A stretch of DNA of 64,000 bases. It comes from Xenoacremonium recifei (taxonomy: Eukaryota > Ascomycota > Sordariomycetes > Hypocreales > Nectriaceae). This document shows positions 11,009 through 19,990 of this stretch, piece by piece (within the stretch, counting starts at the first letter, position 1; every line of letters begins with the position of its first letter). A model generated the notes under the pieces. The model ran no database searches. It worked only from the letters and a program-made list of their open reading frames with translations, and was not told the DNA's origin. The position numbers and the translations under genes are program-made. The DNA lies in the NCBI GenBank assembly GCA_012184525.1, contig WOFQ01000001.1:1426001-1490000 (forward strand), written 5' to 3'.

Positions 11009-11469
11009 CTATTCTGTGACGAGTGTTAGATACTTGCTCCAGAAACAAGAGAGTGATTTGAAGTTCTCACTTTTTACTCCCATATGCTTCAAGTCGTTCT
11101 CCTTGTTGTCTTCTCGCGCCTCGGCCAAGAGCTTGTTGACGCCTCGGTCTTTCAAGGCGACCTGTTGCCAACCGTTAAAAGTTCTGCAATAAAGCAACGA
11201 GAGTACAAGACCTACCTTGAGGCACTTCTGGTAATCCTCAAACATGGCAGCGCACTCTTTGTTATCCTTTTCCTGCCCTCGGAGGTACTCTAACCACGGT
11301 CAGTTTCTCAAGTCCAGTCTCGGGGATTGCGGACTTCATACTCTCGCTGTACCACTTCAAGAAGCACGTATCGTAGCGCCTTGCGTCGGTCAGCTGGTTC
11401 GCATAAGACTGTAGGCTTCCGAACTCACTCCTTGACCTCATTACACTCGGGCGCAAGAGATGCAGACAT
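11009..11469 (-). CDS. MDM35: Mitochondrial intermembrane-space protein Mdm35 (TRIAP1 family)
   Basis: Twin CX9C protein of the mitochondrial intermembrane space. It partners the lipid-transfer proteins Ups1/Ups2 and so supports cardiolipin and phosphatidylethanolamine balance; import is by Mia40 oxidation. Five very short exons (11469-11429, 11379-11342, 11289-11216, 11161-11071, 11013-11009) give 82 aa, the usual size. The two CX9C pairs are C9/C19 (CNEVKERYDTC) and C39/C49 (CAAMFEDYQKC), with the family segment FLKWYSEKYLRG between them. The last exon is 5 nt: the end of a Lys codon plus the stop. The preceding 57-nt intron is frame-neutral and stop-free, so retention would add 19 residues before the same stop. 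Confidence 0.92.
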
Positions 11470-12006
11470 GGCGGCGGCGATTGACGTAGATGAAGCGATG
11501 AAGATTCTAGCCTGGGCCGTCCCGAATAAGATGCAGGTGATGCTAACGTCGCCACTCCACCACCTTATTTCTGACGACAGGGATGTTGCCTCCGACAAAG
11601 TCACATGCACCGGCTAGAAAAAGCAGAGATGGTCTCCAAGATGTCATGAGGCCATGAATAACAAAATTTGTTCATAGATGGCTAATCCAATTTTGACCCT
11701 CTGCTCCTTCCTCATCAACCTGTGACGGGAACAGGAAATTGATTGTGCTGCAGCCGACGCTCATTGGTCAGGATTCTCTGCATCTGTGATTGGCTAGGAG
11801 GAGCTTCCCCGCTGTACATCGTTCCCCACCCAAGCTCCGAGTCCATCTCCATATATTCGGGCGCGTCACGACGCGACATCCAACTACGATGCTCCATTCT
11901 CAACACCAAGAACGATTTAGACGGGACCGAGAACCGACGTCATTGGAGTATCGCGAATCTAGTTCATCCTTGTCCCATATTGGGCATCACCAGCCTCATC
12001 CTTAAT
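11470..12006. promoter_or_regulatory. Divergent promoter, MDM35 / HIRIP3-like gene
   Basis: A 537 bp gap between opposed start codons. It contains two ATTGG (reverse CCAAT) boxes at 11763-11767 and 11789-11793, 26 bp apart, candidate sites for the HAP/CBC complex, which commonly controls respiratory and mitochondrial genes in fungi. Binding is inferred, not shown. Confidence 0.5.
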
Positions 12007-13323
12007 ATGGCGCCTTCCGCCAAGAAACTTGAGGCGGCTCTCCTCTCCGGCACAATCGAGGTCTACAACCTCAACCCGGATGAGACCTCCGTAAACAAGG
12101 TCCGGAAGCACGTTGAGGAGAAGCTAGGCCTCGACGATGGCTTCTTCTCTGGTGCGGAATGGAAATCCAAGAGCAAGACTCTTATCAAACGACGTGTCGT
12201 AAGTTTTCCGCTAGATGTTTTCGAGGCAGGACTGACCCAGTCTCAGGAGCAACTGCTTGATGGATGGGTACCTCCCAAACAGGAGAAGGAGGAAGAGGAG
12301 GAGCCGGAGCCGAAGCCTTCGGTGAAGCGTCGTTCATCAGAACTTGAGTCGCCAGAACCAAAACGGCGGAAGCGTGGGCCCAAGCCCAAGAAGCCAGCCA
12401 AAAAAGAGGAGTCTGATTTCGGTAATTCAAGTGAGGAGGAGAAGCCTCGCAAAAAGCGATTGTCAAAAAGTCGCAAACCTAAGCTGGCAGAATCTGAAGA
12501 GGATGACTTCCATGCCAAGACGTCACCCTCGCCCAAGGCCGAAGATCAGGTGAAAGAGGATTCTGATGAAGAGAAAGGCAAGGAGGCACATAAGGAAGAG
12601 AAAGAAGATATGCTGCTCGAGAAGATCGAGGATGCCAACGAAGACGAGAAGTCCGAAATCAAGTCCGTGGATAGCGTGCAAGATGAGATCATGGTATCTC
12701 CTATCAGGGTCAGAGAACCCAAACCAGAGATTGACGAGGAAGACGAATACTCTGATGTTATCGACGAGCCACCCAAGCCAAAACGCGCCAAGAAGGAGAA
12801 GAAAGAGAAAAAGGAACGGCCCAACAAATCGGCCAAGTCTGCCAAGGCCGCACCCGCACCGAAAAGGGCTTCAATATCGGAGGACCCTCAGGATTCAGAA
12901 ATCAAGAAACTGCAGAACCAACTCATAAAATGCGGCATCCGCAAGCTATGGCACAACGAACTCAAGAAGTATGGCGACGACTCGAGAGCCAAGATTCGGC
13001 ACCTAAAGAAGATGCTCGCAGACATTGGCATGGACGGGCGCTTCTCAGAAGCCAAGGCCCGCGAGATCAAGGAGATGCGAGAATTACAGGCGGAAGCCGA
13101 GGCAGCGCAGGAGATGAACCGTCTCTGGGGCATGGGCACCGAGGGTAGGGCGAGCCGCAGCAAGAGCAAGACTATGAAGGCGGGCGACAGCGAAGCGAGT
13201 GAAGGTGAAGCGGCAGGTGGCGGCGATGACGATGATGACGAAGAGGACAACACGTTTGCGGCTCGACGCCGCAGGGCACAAGCTGATTTGGCGTTCTTAG
13301 GCGATGATAGCGATTCGGACTAA
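12007..13323 (+). CDS. Acidic nuclear protein, HIRIP3/Chz-like (putative histone-chaperone or transcription regulator)
   Basis: Two exons (12007-12198, 12247-13323) give 422 aa; the 48-nt intron is frame-neutral but has a GTAAGT donor and a TCTCAG acceptor. The N-terminus is a folded helical module (EAALLSGTIEVYNLN, VRKHVEEKLGLDDGFF, KSKTLIKRRV) like the DEK-C-type helices of fungal transcriptional regulators. A long Lys/Glu/Ser-rich disordered middle has basic nuclear-localisation-like runs (PKRRKRGPKPKKPAKK) and acidic clusters. The C-terminal module LQNQLIKCGIRKLWHNELKK with HLKKMLADIGMDGRFSEAKA resembles the conserved region of HIRIP3, followed by a very acidic end. The family call rests on this C-terminal pattern; histone binding is inferred. 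Another acidic chromatin protein is possible. Confidence 0.6.
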   Translation: MAPSAKKLEAALLSGTIEVYNLNPDETSVNKVRKHVEEKLGLDDGFFSGAEWKSKSKTLIKRRVVSFPLDVFEAGLTQSQEQLLDGWVPPKQEKEEEEEPEPKPSVKRRSSELESPEPKRRKRGPKPKKPAKKEESDFGNSSEEEKPRKKRLSKSRKPKLAESEEDDFHAKTSPSPKAEDQVKEDSDEEKGKEAHKEEKEDMLLEKIEDANEDEKSEIKSVDSVQDEIMVSPIRVREPKPEIDEEDEYSDVIDEPPKPKRAKKEKKEKKERPNKSAKSAKAAPAPKRASISEDPQDSEIKKLQNQLIKCGIRKLWHNELKKYGDDSRAKIRHLKKMLADIGMDGRFSEAKAREIKEMRELQAEAEAAQEMNRLWGMGTEGRASRSKSKTMKAGDSEASEGEAAGGGDDDDDEEDNTFAARRRRAQADLAFLGDDSDSD

Positions 13324-13495
13324 GGTATCATGTCGGTGTTGGGGACTCATTGGCGTTGGTGTCATGTCACAGCTCTCTACGGAGTATATAGTGTATGTTC
13401 CGGGGACAAAAGCCTGTACTTTCACCATTTTGACGAATGCGACGGATTAATTTTTCTATTCTATGCTTCAGAAACATGTCTGCCAACGAGACCTC

Positions 13496-14518
13496 CTAAT
13501 CGGCCCACGCCTTGTAGACGATTCTGCAACCATACGTCTCGCCCTTCTTCAGCAACACCATGTCCCTCCACTCAGGCACGTTGCAAGCGTTCACATAACG
13601 GCCCGGCTCGCAGCAGAAGGCACTTCGGGATGCCCGTGCCGGCGCACCCTCAATGGCTGGAACGTCGATGTACTTCCCAGTGTAGAACTGGAACGAGGGC
13701 TCTGTGCTAAGCACCTCGAGGTGAATACGCGTCTCAGGATGGTGAGCAGCGAGGTTCAGACCCAGGGGCTCGCCGCGGGTGTCGATGGGCACGGAACTTG
13801 GCGACAGGTTGGTGATGAAGCAGTGGTCGACATCCGGCTCCTTTTCGCCCAGTGTGAAAGGCGTGTTGGCCTCGATGCCCGGGTAGGCGATGGGGTTGCC
13901 CGTTGGGATGCTGCCGTCGTCCACGGGGAGGTGTTCGTTGGAGGCGAGCGTGACGACAGTGCCAGCAATGCTAGGACCGCCAGTAAGGTTGAAGTACGAA
14001 TGGTTTGTCATGTTGACGATGGTCTCGTCGGCACCTCCCACCAACTGGACCTCATATTCCAAGCTCAACACAATTGCCTCTTTGCCGTTGACGTTCTGCG
14101 TACCCGTGGTGTACACGATCTTGGCCTCGACGGTGCCCGGGAAGCCCTCCTCGCCATCCTCGCTCACGAGCGTGAACTCAACGCTCTCGCCACCCTTGAG
14201 GCCCTCGACTCCGGGGATCTCCCTGGTGCCAACAGGCTTAGGCCCGTTCCAGATGCGCTTTCCCCATCCGACGTTGCCGCCGTGCAGCGAGTTGGGTCCG
14301 TTGTTGGCGGCCAAGGGATACGATTTCCCATTGAGGCTATTGATTTTGGCGCCTGAGATACGATTGGCGACACGGCCGATTGTCTCTCCAAAGAAGGGCG
14401 CGTTGTATTTGACGTAGTCGTCCTGGGTTGGGAAGCCCTGGACGATGTTGGTGCCGTTGACTACGACAGACTGGATGATGGCGCCCAGGGGCAAGAAGGT
14501 GAAAGGGGCGTCAGCCAT
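13496..14518 (-). CDS. Aldose 1-epimerase (galactose mutarotase)
   Basis: Cytosolic enzyme that interconverts the alpha and beta anomers of D-galactose and D-glucose, feeding the Leloir pathway. It is a single exon of 340 aa, typical of GALM. No signal peptide follows from the first ATG at 14518; the frame is open upstream but without an ATG. Motifs in order: GRVANRI (about 49-54), NSLHGG with the substrate-binding His79, NHSYFNL with the general-acid His173, VDHCF with Asp231, and FCCEPGRYVNA with the catalytic-base Glu304. It converges on the HIRIP3-like gene with 172 bp between stops. Whether it acts with a galactose cluster cannot be judged, since no other GAL gene is present. Confidence 0.92.
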   Translation of the reverse strand: MADAPFTFLPLGAIIQSVVVNGTNIVQGFPTQDDYVKYNAPFFGETIGRVANRISGAKINSLNGKSYPLAANNGPNSLHGGNVGWGKRIWNGPKPVGTREIPGVEGLKGGESVEFTLVSEDGEEGFPGTVEAKIVYTTGTQNVNGKEAIVLSLEYEVQLVGGADETIVNMTNHSYFNLTGGPSIAGTVVTLASNEHLPVDDGSIPTGNPIAYPGIEANTPFTLGEKEPDVDHCFITNLSPSSVPIDTRGEPLGLNLAAHHPETRIHLEVLSTEPSFQFYTGKYIDVPAIEGAPARASRSAFCCEPGRYVNACNVPEWRDMVLLKKGETYGCRIVYKAWAD

Positions 14519-15068
14519 TTTTACGACTAGGGTAAGTGAAAAAGAAGAAAAAAGTGGTGAGGAAACAAGAAGAGAAGAGAGTGGCACGATACGAAGTAGA
14601 AGTGAGGCTCTGAGTTGTATAAATAAGAGCACGCCGTCGTACTGGTGGAACTCAGCTAATGAACTTATGACTTCAGGCTATTCTCCCACCGACGGTAACA
14701 TGATGTCTGCTAAACTGCGGGGTTGTGGCTAGTGGCGGGGTGAGGATAAGAACAAATCAACGCTCTCTCACAGCGCTATCTGACACTGTAAAACAGGAGG
14801 GTTTTAAATTGCTAATCTAGCTCCATAGATATCTCAAAGAGACCATTCGATACTCGTCCCGAAGCGGCATGCGCCTGACGTAGCGAGATTCCCGGATCTC
14901 GGGGAGTCTCGGCCGGTATTGGAGCGAGTATAGAAGAGGCATTAGCTGAAGAAGCCTTTTAACCGCCAGCCCCACAGGTGTAAGTGGACGGTGTAAGGCG
15001 GAACATTGAGATATTTTGCAATGAAACTAATTATAAATGAGCAGCTTTGACATGGGTTCTCAATGCTA
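14519..15068. promoter_or_regulatory. Upstream region of the aldose epimerase gene
   Basis: A 550 bp gap up to the next minus-strand gene. An AT-rich TATAAATA (plus-strand reading) lies at 14618-14625, about 100 bp before the epimerase ATG. No gene is visible. Confidence 0.4.
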
Positions 15069-15706
15069 TCACAGGCTTCTCAGCATCAACCACAAAATCG
15101 CCGTAATGGCAAGGCAGACATGAGCCGCGACAAATCCGAGGGCACCGACACCCACAATTACGAGGACACTAATACTGCGAGGCTTCATCAGCTTGTTTTC
15201 CCAAACGTGGCCAAGGGGTTTGATGAACAACATTTAGTAAGAACAAGGCAGTTATAGTCAAGAGCTCATATCAAACCCATGGCGTAGGAGAGAAGATGTA
15301 CTCACATTGCTTCAATGATTCCATCAACTGTCACATGGTCGAGGATTCTGGAAAGAGCTTCAGAAAAGATGACCCAACACCTGGATGCCTCAGTCCTCGT
15401 TGGGCTACCTATCGAAGTCCACGTCTTATCGCCGCGAGCTGAATATTGTTTCAACCCCAAGATTTCGGACAGGGGAGCAGAGTGAACTCTTGGACGTGGG
15501 AAACAATCCAACGCAGACAAGTACAAGAGGGAGATGAAATAAAAGTAGGTCGCGATGAAAGCAATTGTCCAGTTCGCGTACCACGCCAGAATAAAGAAGT
15601 ATGACAAGAAGACTATGACAAAGAAGGCAGCAGCCTCGTAAACGTCATCCGTCTGTGTAGTCGTCTTGTTCGACCCTATAGTCATCTCTTGGGGCTCTGT
15701 AGCCAT
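15069..15706 (-). CDS. Unrecognised three-helix membrane protein
   Basis: I do not recognise this protein. Two exons (15706-15306, 15174-15069), joined by a 131-nt intron (GTGAGT donor, CGCAG acceptor), give 168 aa. The acceptor was chosen because only it carries the frame into a long hydrophobic C-terminus. Likely helices are at about 24-42 (EAAAFFVIVFLSYFFILAW), 46-66 (IAFIATYFYFISLLYLSAL) and 135-163 (ISVLVIVGVGALGFVAAHVC). The N-terminus is short and Thr-rich; the loop between helices 2 and 3 is hydrophilic. There is no signal peptide and no known domain. Without the intron the protein would stop after 134 aa with two helices. It is divergent from the SAM-domain gene. Confidence 0.55.
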
Positions 15707-16342
15707 CTTTAGTCTCTGTAGTCGTCTGGTTGGATTCGTTTTCTGGTTTACGAGACGTCTGTCTCGGAAGGAAACATATGCTATTAGTGGCAGTTTGACA
15801 AGGGTTGAAGATTTCAGATCGATGCAGAGGTTTTGTGAATGATTTATTGCTTTTTCGCGTAGGTTATTATCCTACGAGTGCTTGGAGGCACTTCCCGGGG
15901 ACCTTCATGGTGGACACATCTACGAAAAGCGCCGATTACACAATCGCCTACCGCTTTGAGCTCCCAGATCAGCTCGCTCACCGTTGACGATAGATTTTGA
16001 AGATTTTGAAGGTAGAAAATAAATTAAGTTTTGTCTAATGTCGGGCTTTGAGGAAGGCGGCTTGGTATCACTGAAGTATAAAGAGGTTACAAGGGTGTTG
16101 GGGATGCGGCGATTCCAAGAAACGTGCTCAATTATTCTCATTCACTCATATGATCTGTGCCTTTCAACCCGATTACTTAGCATAAGTCCAATAAAATAAT
16201 TTACGACTTGGGTCCCCGAAAGTTTTAGAAGCACTGCCGTTCTACTAAGCTTTGAAGTCGATTTCGAAACTTATCGTTACGACCAGTAACACTTCACGTG
16301 TTCGATTCGTTCTGTCCACAACACCACATTTGACGGACCATT
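15707..16342. promoter_or_regulatory. Divergent promoter region, membrane protein / SAM-domain gene
   Basis: A 636 bp gap, AT-rich in its right half, with no recognisable gene or element. Confidence 0.4.
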
Positions 16343-16977
16343 ATGGCTTTCCCTCGTTTGTCTTTTTCGTCAACATCATCGACCTCTTCATCTTCGTCGC
16401 GTTTCCATAGTCTGTCCTTACTCTCTTCGTCAATCCCAGATGTTTCAGTACCCTCTTCCTCCTCGCAGACATCAAGTCCCGCGGGCTCGTCGCTCCACCC
16501 GTTAGAGGTGCAAGAGGCAACCGAGGGAATGAGTCACGAGATTCAAAATATCCAAACCTGGTTTGCCGTTCTAAATGACGAGGAGCGCATAGCCGCATTT
16601 CACTCCATTGCCGACATGGCCCTACTCCGCGAGATCGAGCCGCTCATCCAAACCCTCAAAGACCGCAAGCGCGAGCTGTGGCGGCGACAAGAACAGTTGA
16701 CAATTCAGCACACCAAGTGGCCTATACCGCCATTCCCTCACGCTTCGACGGACCCTCGCTGGGTGACAAAATGGCTCAGGGCGTTGAGATTACACAAGTA
16801 TGAGGCATGTCTCGCCGGTATGTCGCCAACAAAGGTCTCGAGATTGACGGAGGAGGAGTTGCGGGAATTGGGCGTTGACACTGTTGGAGCGAGAACAAAG
16901 CTACTGAAGGTGAGCAGTAAGTACTTGTGGCTGAGAAGTGTAAGTGCTGATGGCAATAGGCGATTCGGACGGAGTGA
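16343..16977 (+). CDS. SAM-domain protein (Vts1/Smaug-like SAM)
   Basis: Two exons (16343-16909, 16960-16977) give 194 aa; the second encodes only five residues and the stop. The first 60 residues are Ser-rich and probably disordered. Residues 64-125 are helical (EIQNIQTWFAVLNDEERIAA, LIQTLKDRKRELWRRQEQL). A C-terminal SAM domain at about 141-191 has WLRALRLHKYEACLAGM, LTEEELRELGV and GARTKLLK. The Leu-His-Lys-Tyr helix start and the GARxKLLK final helix resemble the RNA-hairpin-binding SAM domains of Vts1 and Smaug, so RNA binding is a fair inference, but the protein is far shorter than Vts1 and is probably not its orthologue. A 50-nt intron follows GARTKLLK. An internal Met at residue 63 is an alternative start. 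Confidence 0.7.
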
Positions 16978-17560
16978 GTCTGACACGGCAACCTTCAGCA
17001 AGCCAGGAAGGGGAGGGTTCAATGAACCACTCCCGTGCGCTTCAAGCCACGTTCAAGGATAATGGACAAAGCCATGAAGAGGGGATGCCATTGTGAAGCA
17101 TGAAGCGTGGAGGTAGGACATGTCCCGATTTCGGGTAATCGACAAAGGGCAATCTACAAAGAAATCACGAAATTAATTGAAGCGGCGATTTGGGGCTTAA
17201 TTAATACGATGAACTCAAAACTATATTAGGATGAGCAACTACTAGAAATGGGCTTGATTCAGAGCCTGAAACAAAGGTCTTAGTGGAATGCGTTGGTGAA
17301 TCGGTTTAAGGGCTGAACTACAGCAGGGCACATAAAACCCCCAAGCACCTCAGTCTATCGATGCAATTTATTTGAGGCTTCCAGTAGCCAATCGAATAGC
17401 TCAGAATTAGCGTATGCGCTCCATTTAGAACGACCAGACTGGGGAAGGCACAGCAGCAGTTACAGTTGCAGTCTAAGTGCCGGTTCCCTGGAAACGGACT
17501 TAGAGCCGGCCCTTCAACGAGCATCAGCCGACCTTCTCACTCCAAACCACCAACCCGATC
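16978..17560. other. Intergenic between two plus-strand genes
   Basis: About 580 bp holding the SAM gene 3' end and the promoter of the next gene. Nothing else is seen. Confidence 0.4.
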
Positions 17561-18523
17561 ATGCTGGAAACGCCGCACAAGAGCACCCCCAAGCGCAAAC
17601 GAGGCGAGGACCAGACTCTCTCGCCCATCCGGTTCTCCTTTGAGCTCTCGCCCGGGCTGGCGCCTGTGACTGCGCCCTCGCCGCCCGATGACGGGAACGA
17701 CAGCCCGCGATCCAAGGTCGCTCACAAGTTCCTGGGCCTGGCCCTTGAAGGTGAAGGTGGGGGCGGGGCATCTTCAGCTTCCTCTGACGACGAGGCCTTG
17801 CGAAACTGGAAGCGTCAGCGCGCCGATGAGACGATGAGTGACGCTCCTCTGCCGCCACCGCCGCCGCTGGTATTGCGCCCGGCTGCCAATACTACTGCTA
17901 CTGCGGTAACTGGCGATCCCGTTAAGGAAGAGACAAACATCGCGGAAGCCGGTCACAGCAGTCCACCCTTGAGTCCGACACCGCAAGTGCCCCTGCAACC
18001 GCAGCCGGAGATCACCGTCACCAAGACGACCGCTCTCAAGGCAGACCCCCGGCCCGGCAGCGGCTTACACAAAGCATTCCCATCCATCAATCGCCTCTCA
18101 GATTCCAAGTCCAGAGTCAAGAAGCGGACAGGATCGCCGCCTCTACGCGCAAAGCGGCCCCCTAGGCGCGGCCCGTTCGAGGACCCTGAAGACGACATAG
18201 AAATCGTCGACCCTGTCCGCGCAGCACTTACTTGGCACGAGGACGAAATCACAATCTACGACCCAGCCGATAAGGACGACGACGGCACGGGCATCAATGG
18301 CATTGGCTTTAAACCCACACCAGCCCTTGCTGCAGCGCGCACCATGAGGAGGAGGCAGCAGATGGCCGAGTACCGGAAGCGCGAGGAGAACGAGGCTAGA
18401 GCGAAGAGGAGCCAACGGAGGAGAGGCGCTGAGCTTGCGGTTGCGACAGAGTCGACATCGCCGACGAGAAAAGTACGTTTCATGGAGGGCGAAGCACAGA
18501 GCGTGGTCTTTACGACGGTATGA
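17561..18523 (+). CDS. Conserved-looking disordered nuclear protein (unknown function)
   Basis: I can give no function. It is a single exon of 320 aa. It starts with a basic, Pro-directed-kinase-like stretch (ETPHKSTPKRKR). A short helix follows (SKVAHKFLGLALEGEG), then long Pro/Ser/Ala-rich disorder. A better-ordered C-terminal third has LTWHEDEITIYDP, DDDGTGINGIGFKPTPALAA and a very basic helix (RTMRRRQQMAEYRKREENEA) with a run of Arg/Lys, ending in KVRFMEGEA. The basic helix and bipartite charge suggest a nuclear protein. The DGTGINGIGFKP segment looks like the most conserved piece and would be the best search query. Codon choice matches its neighbours. Confidence 0.75.
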   Translation: MLETPHKSTPKRKRGEDQTLSPIRFSFELSPGLAPVTAPSPPDDGNDSPRSKVAHKFLGLALEGEGGGGASSASSDDEALRNWKRQRADETMSDAPLPPPPPLVLRPAANTTATAVTGDPVKEETNIAEAGHSSPPLSPTPQVPLQPQPEITVTKTTALKADPRPGSGLHKAFPSINRLSDSKSRVKKRTGSPPLRAKRPPRRGPFEDPEDDIEIVDPVRAALTWHEDEITIYDPADKDDDGTGINGIGFKPTPALAAARTMRRRQQMAEYRKREENEARAKRSQRRRGAELAVATESTSPTRKVRFMEGEAQSVVFTTV

Positions 18524-18944
18524 AATATTCGGGATATGGGGTGCGAGGTTTCTATATGGGCTTTGGTCATGGCGTTTTGGGTTTCTTCTTTGAATTTGTT
18601 TCTGGTCTATTTTTTTCTCTTCCTTTCCCCCTTTTTCTTGGGACGTGTCCTTCTTGGGCTGTGTATTTTCACGGATGAAAGCGAGGCGAGGTTTCAGCAC
18701 ATGGCGGCTGATAGGTTAAGGTAGTTTAAACATCAGCTGTATACCCAATGCTCCAAAGCGCTCAACCGTCGCTCGCTGGGCTATATATCATTTGCTTAAA
18801 TATGATCAACATGAAGAGCATCTCAATCATGTCAGCTTTCTCCGTAATATACATCCCAAATCTAATCTTAGATGGCAACCGAGCCTAGATGTCACATATA
18901 CTCATACATGGGGTATGATGATACAAGCAGCCAGCCATTGGCCA
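18524..18944. other. Convergent intergenic region
   Basis: Some 420 bp between two convergent stops, with a T-rich tract near 18598-18640 that may belong to the 3' end processing signals of the upstream gene. No gene. Confidence 0.4.
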
Positions 18945-19506
18945 TTACCAGACCTTGTACCACGGTCGTTCTGCCGCTTTTCGCGCCTCCTCTGCCTTTA
19001 GTTTCTCCTTCTGCGCTTCGGCCACCTTCTTCGCTTGCTCTCTTCGGCCTTCTGCCACTATCTCAATTTGTCGCTTCATCTGCATTCGTTCCGACCGGCG
19101 GAGATACTGGCAATACTCGAATGACGCCACGCTTCCGAGAACGAAGAATCCGACCGCCCAGTTCGCAGCTTTACCCACGTTGCCTACATCAGTTAGGTTG
19201 CCTGCATGAACTCGACGGATGATGGCATGATTGCTACGAACCATTGACAACGAATTTCAATCCACCAGCTCCTGCACCCGTTGCAATTCCAGTGAGGAGG
19301 CCCTGTCGAGCACAAGGCGTATTCGGGAGGTTGGCAAAGTCCTCCTTCTTGATCATAGATACTGCCTCGGAGAGGGTCGGTCGCTGGTTGCTCGGAGTCG
19401 CTCCGTCGGCGCCGTTCTCGCCCGGTTCGATGGGTTTTGACCAGACATGAAGCGTCTTCTGGCCCGGCTGTGGCGGTGGCAGCCCATTTTCGTCGTTGGG
19501 GGCCAT
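18945..19506 (-). CDS. COX20: Cytochrome c oxidase assembly protein Cox20
   Basis: Inner-membrane chaperone for the Cox2 subunit during complex IV assembly. Two exons (19506-19242, 19183-18945), joined by a 58-nt intron, give 167 aa. A soluble N-terminus (QKTLHVWSKPIEPGENG) precedes the family core MIKKEDFANLPNTPCARQGL. The two membrane segments are GLLTGIATGAGAGGLKFVV and AANWAVGFFVLGSVASFEYC, the latter followed by the conserved QYLRRSER. The C-terminus is a charged Lys/Glu/Ala helix ending WYKVW. The intron joins the glycine codon just before the second membrane segment. The gene is divergent from POL2. Confidence 0.88.
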
Positions 19507-19990
19507 TGCCGGCTACCTGTGCTGCTCAATGCGTGTCATGAAGAGCGTTGAAGGTCGCTTTTTTCCATGATCTTGAAATCGGCCGACCGATGACGCCCCA
19601 GACGGCTTCTGAGTGGTCCGTGCGCCACAGCGCTGCACCTTCCCGACTGTGCTCCTTCCAGGGATGCGACGGCCCGCCAATCCATTAAACTTTCAGCGGG
19701 GCAGGAGCGTGTCGCGCTTCCTGCCAACGCGTCTAAACGCGTCTTCCAATCTGGGTCAAGGCTTTAGAGACCATCCATGCCTATGCCCATGCCCTTCGCT
19801 TCGTAATTGGAGTCTCCAGGCGCTTTGCTTCCCTACCTTCTTGTTATTGACATTCGATCATTTCCAGACTTTGTTTGCCTGGCTTGTCAAACTTCACTTT
19901 ACCTTCTCATGAGAGCCTTGGGTCACCACAGCCACAAATCCCTGGCGTAGCATCTTGGAATTTGCCCTTCCCGCAGGGCGCTCTCCCACA
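19507..19990. promoter_or_regulatory. Divergent promoter, COX20 / POL2
   Basis: A 484 bp gap between opposed ATGs. It contains a tandem pair of MluI cell-cycle boxes (listed separately) and a CCAAT at 19746-19750. An in-frame upstream ATG at 19955 would add 12 residues to Pol2; I prefer 19991 because the added residues look untypical. Confidence 0.6.
19727..19742. promoter_or_regulatory. Tandem MCB elements (ACGCGT x2) before POL2
   Basis: Two perfect ACGCGT hexamers at 19727-19732 and 19737-19742, separated by 4 bp and lying about 250 bp upstream of the POL2 ATG. ACGCGT is the binding site of the MBF (Mbp1/Swi6) G1/S factor that drives DNA-replication genes in fungi; the site is palindromic, so strand cannot be assigned. 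Function is inferred from family knowledge and position. Confidence 0.65.

Noticed and set aside
13496..14632. N-terminally extended aldose epimerase with a hydrophobic leader
   Set aside because: The extension begins at a non-ATG codon upstream of the first ATG (14518), and the family is cytosolic.
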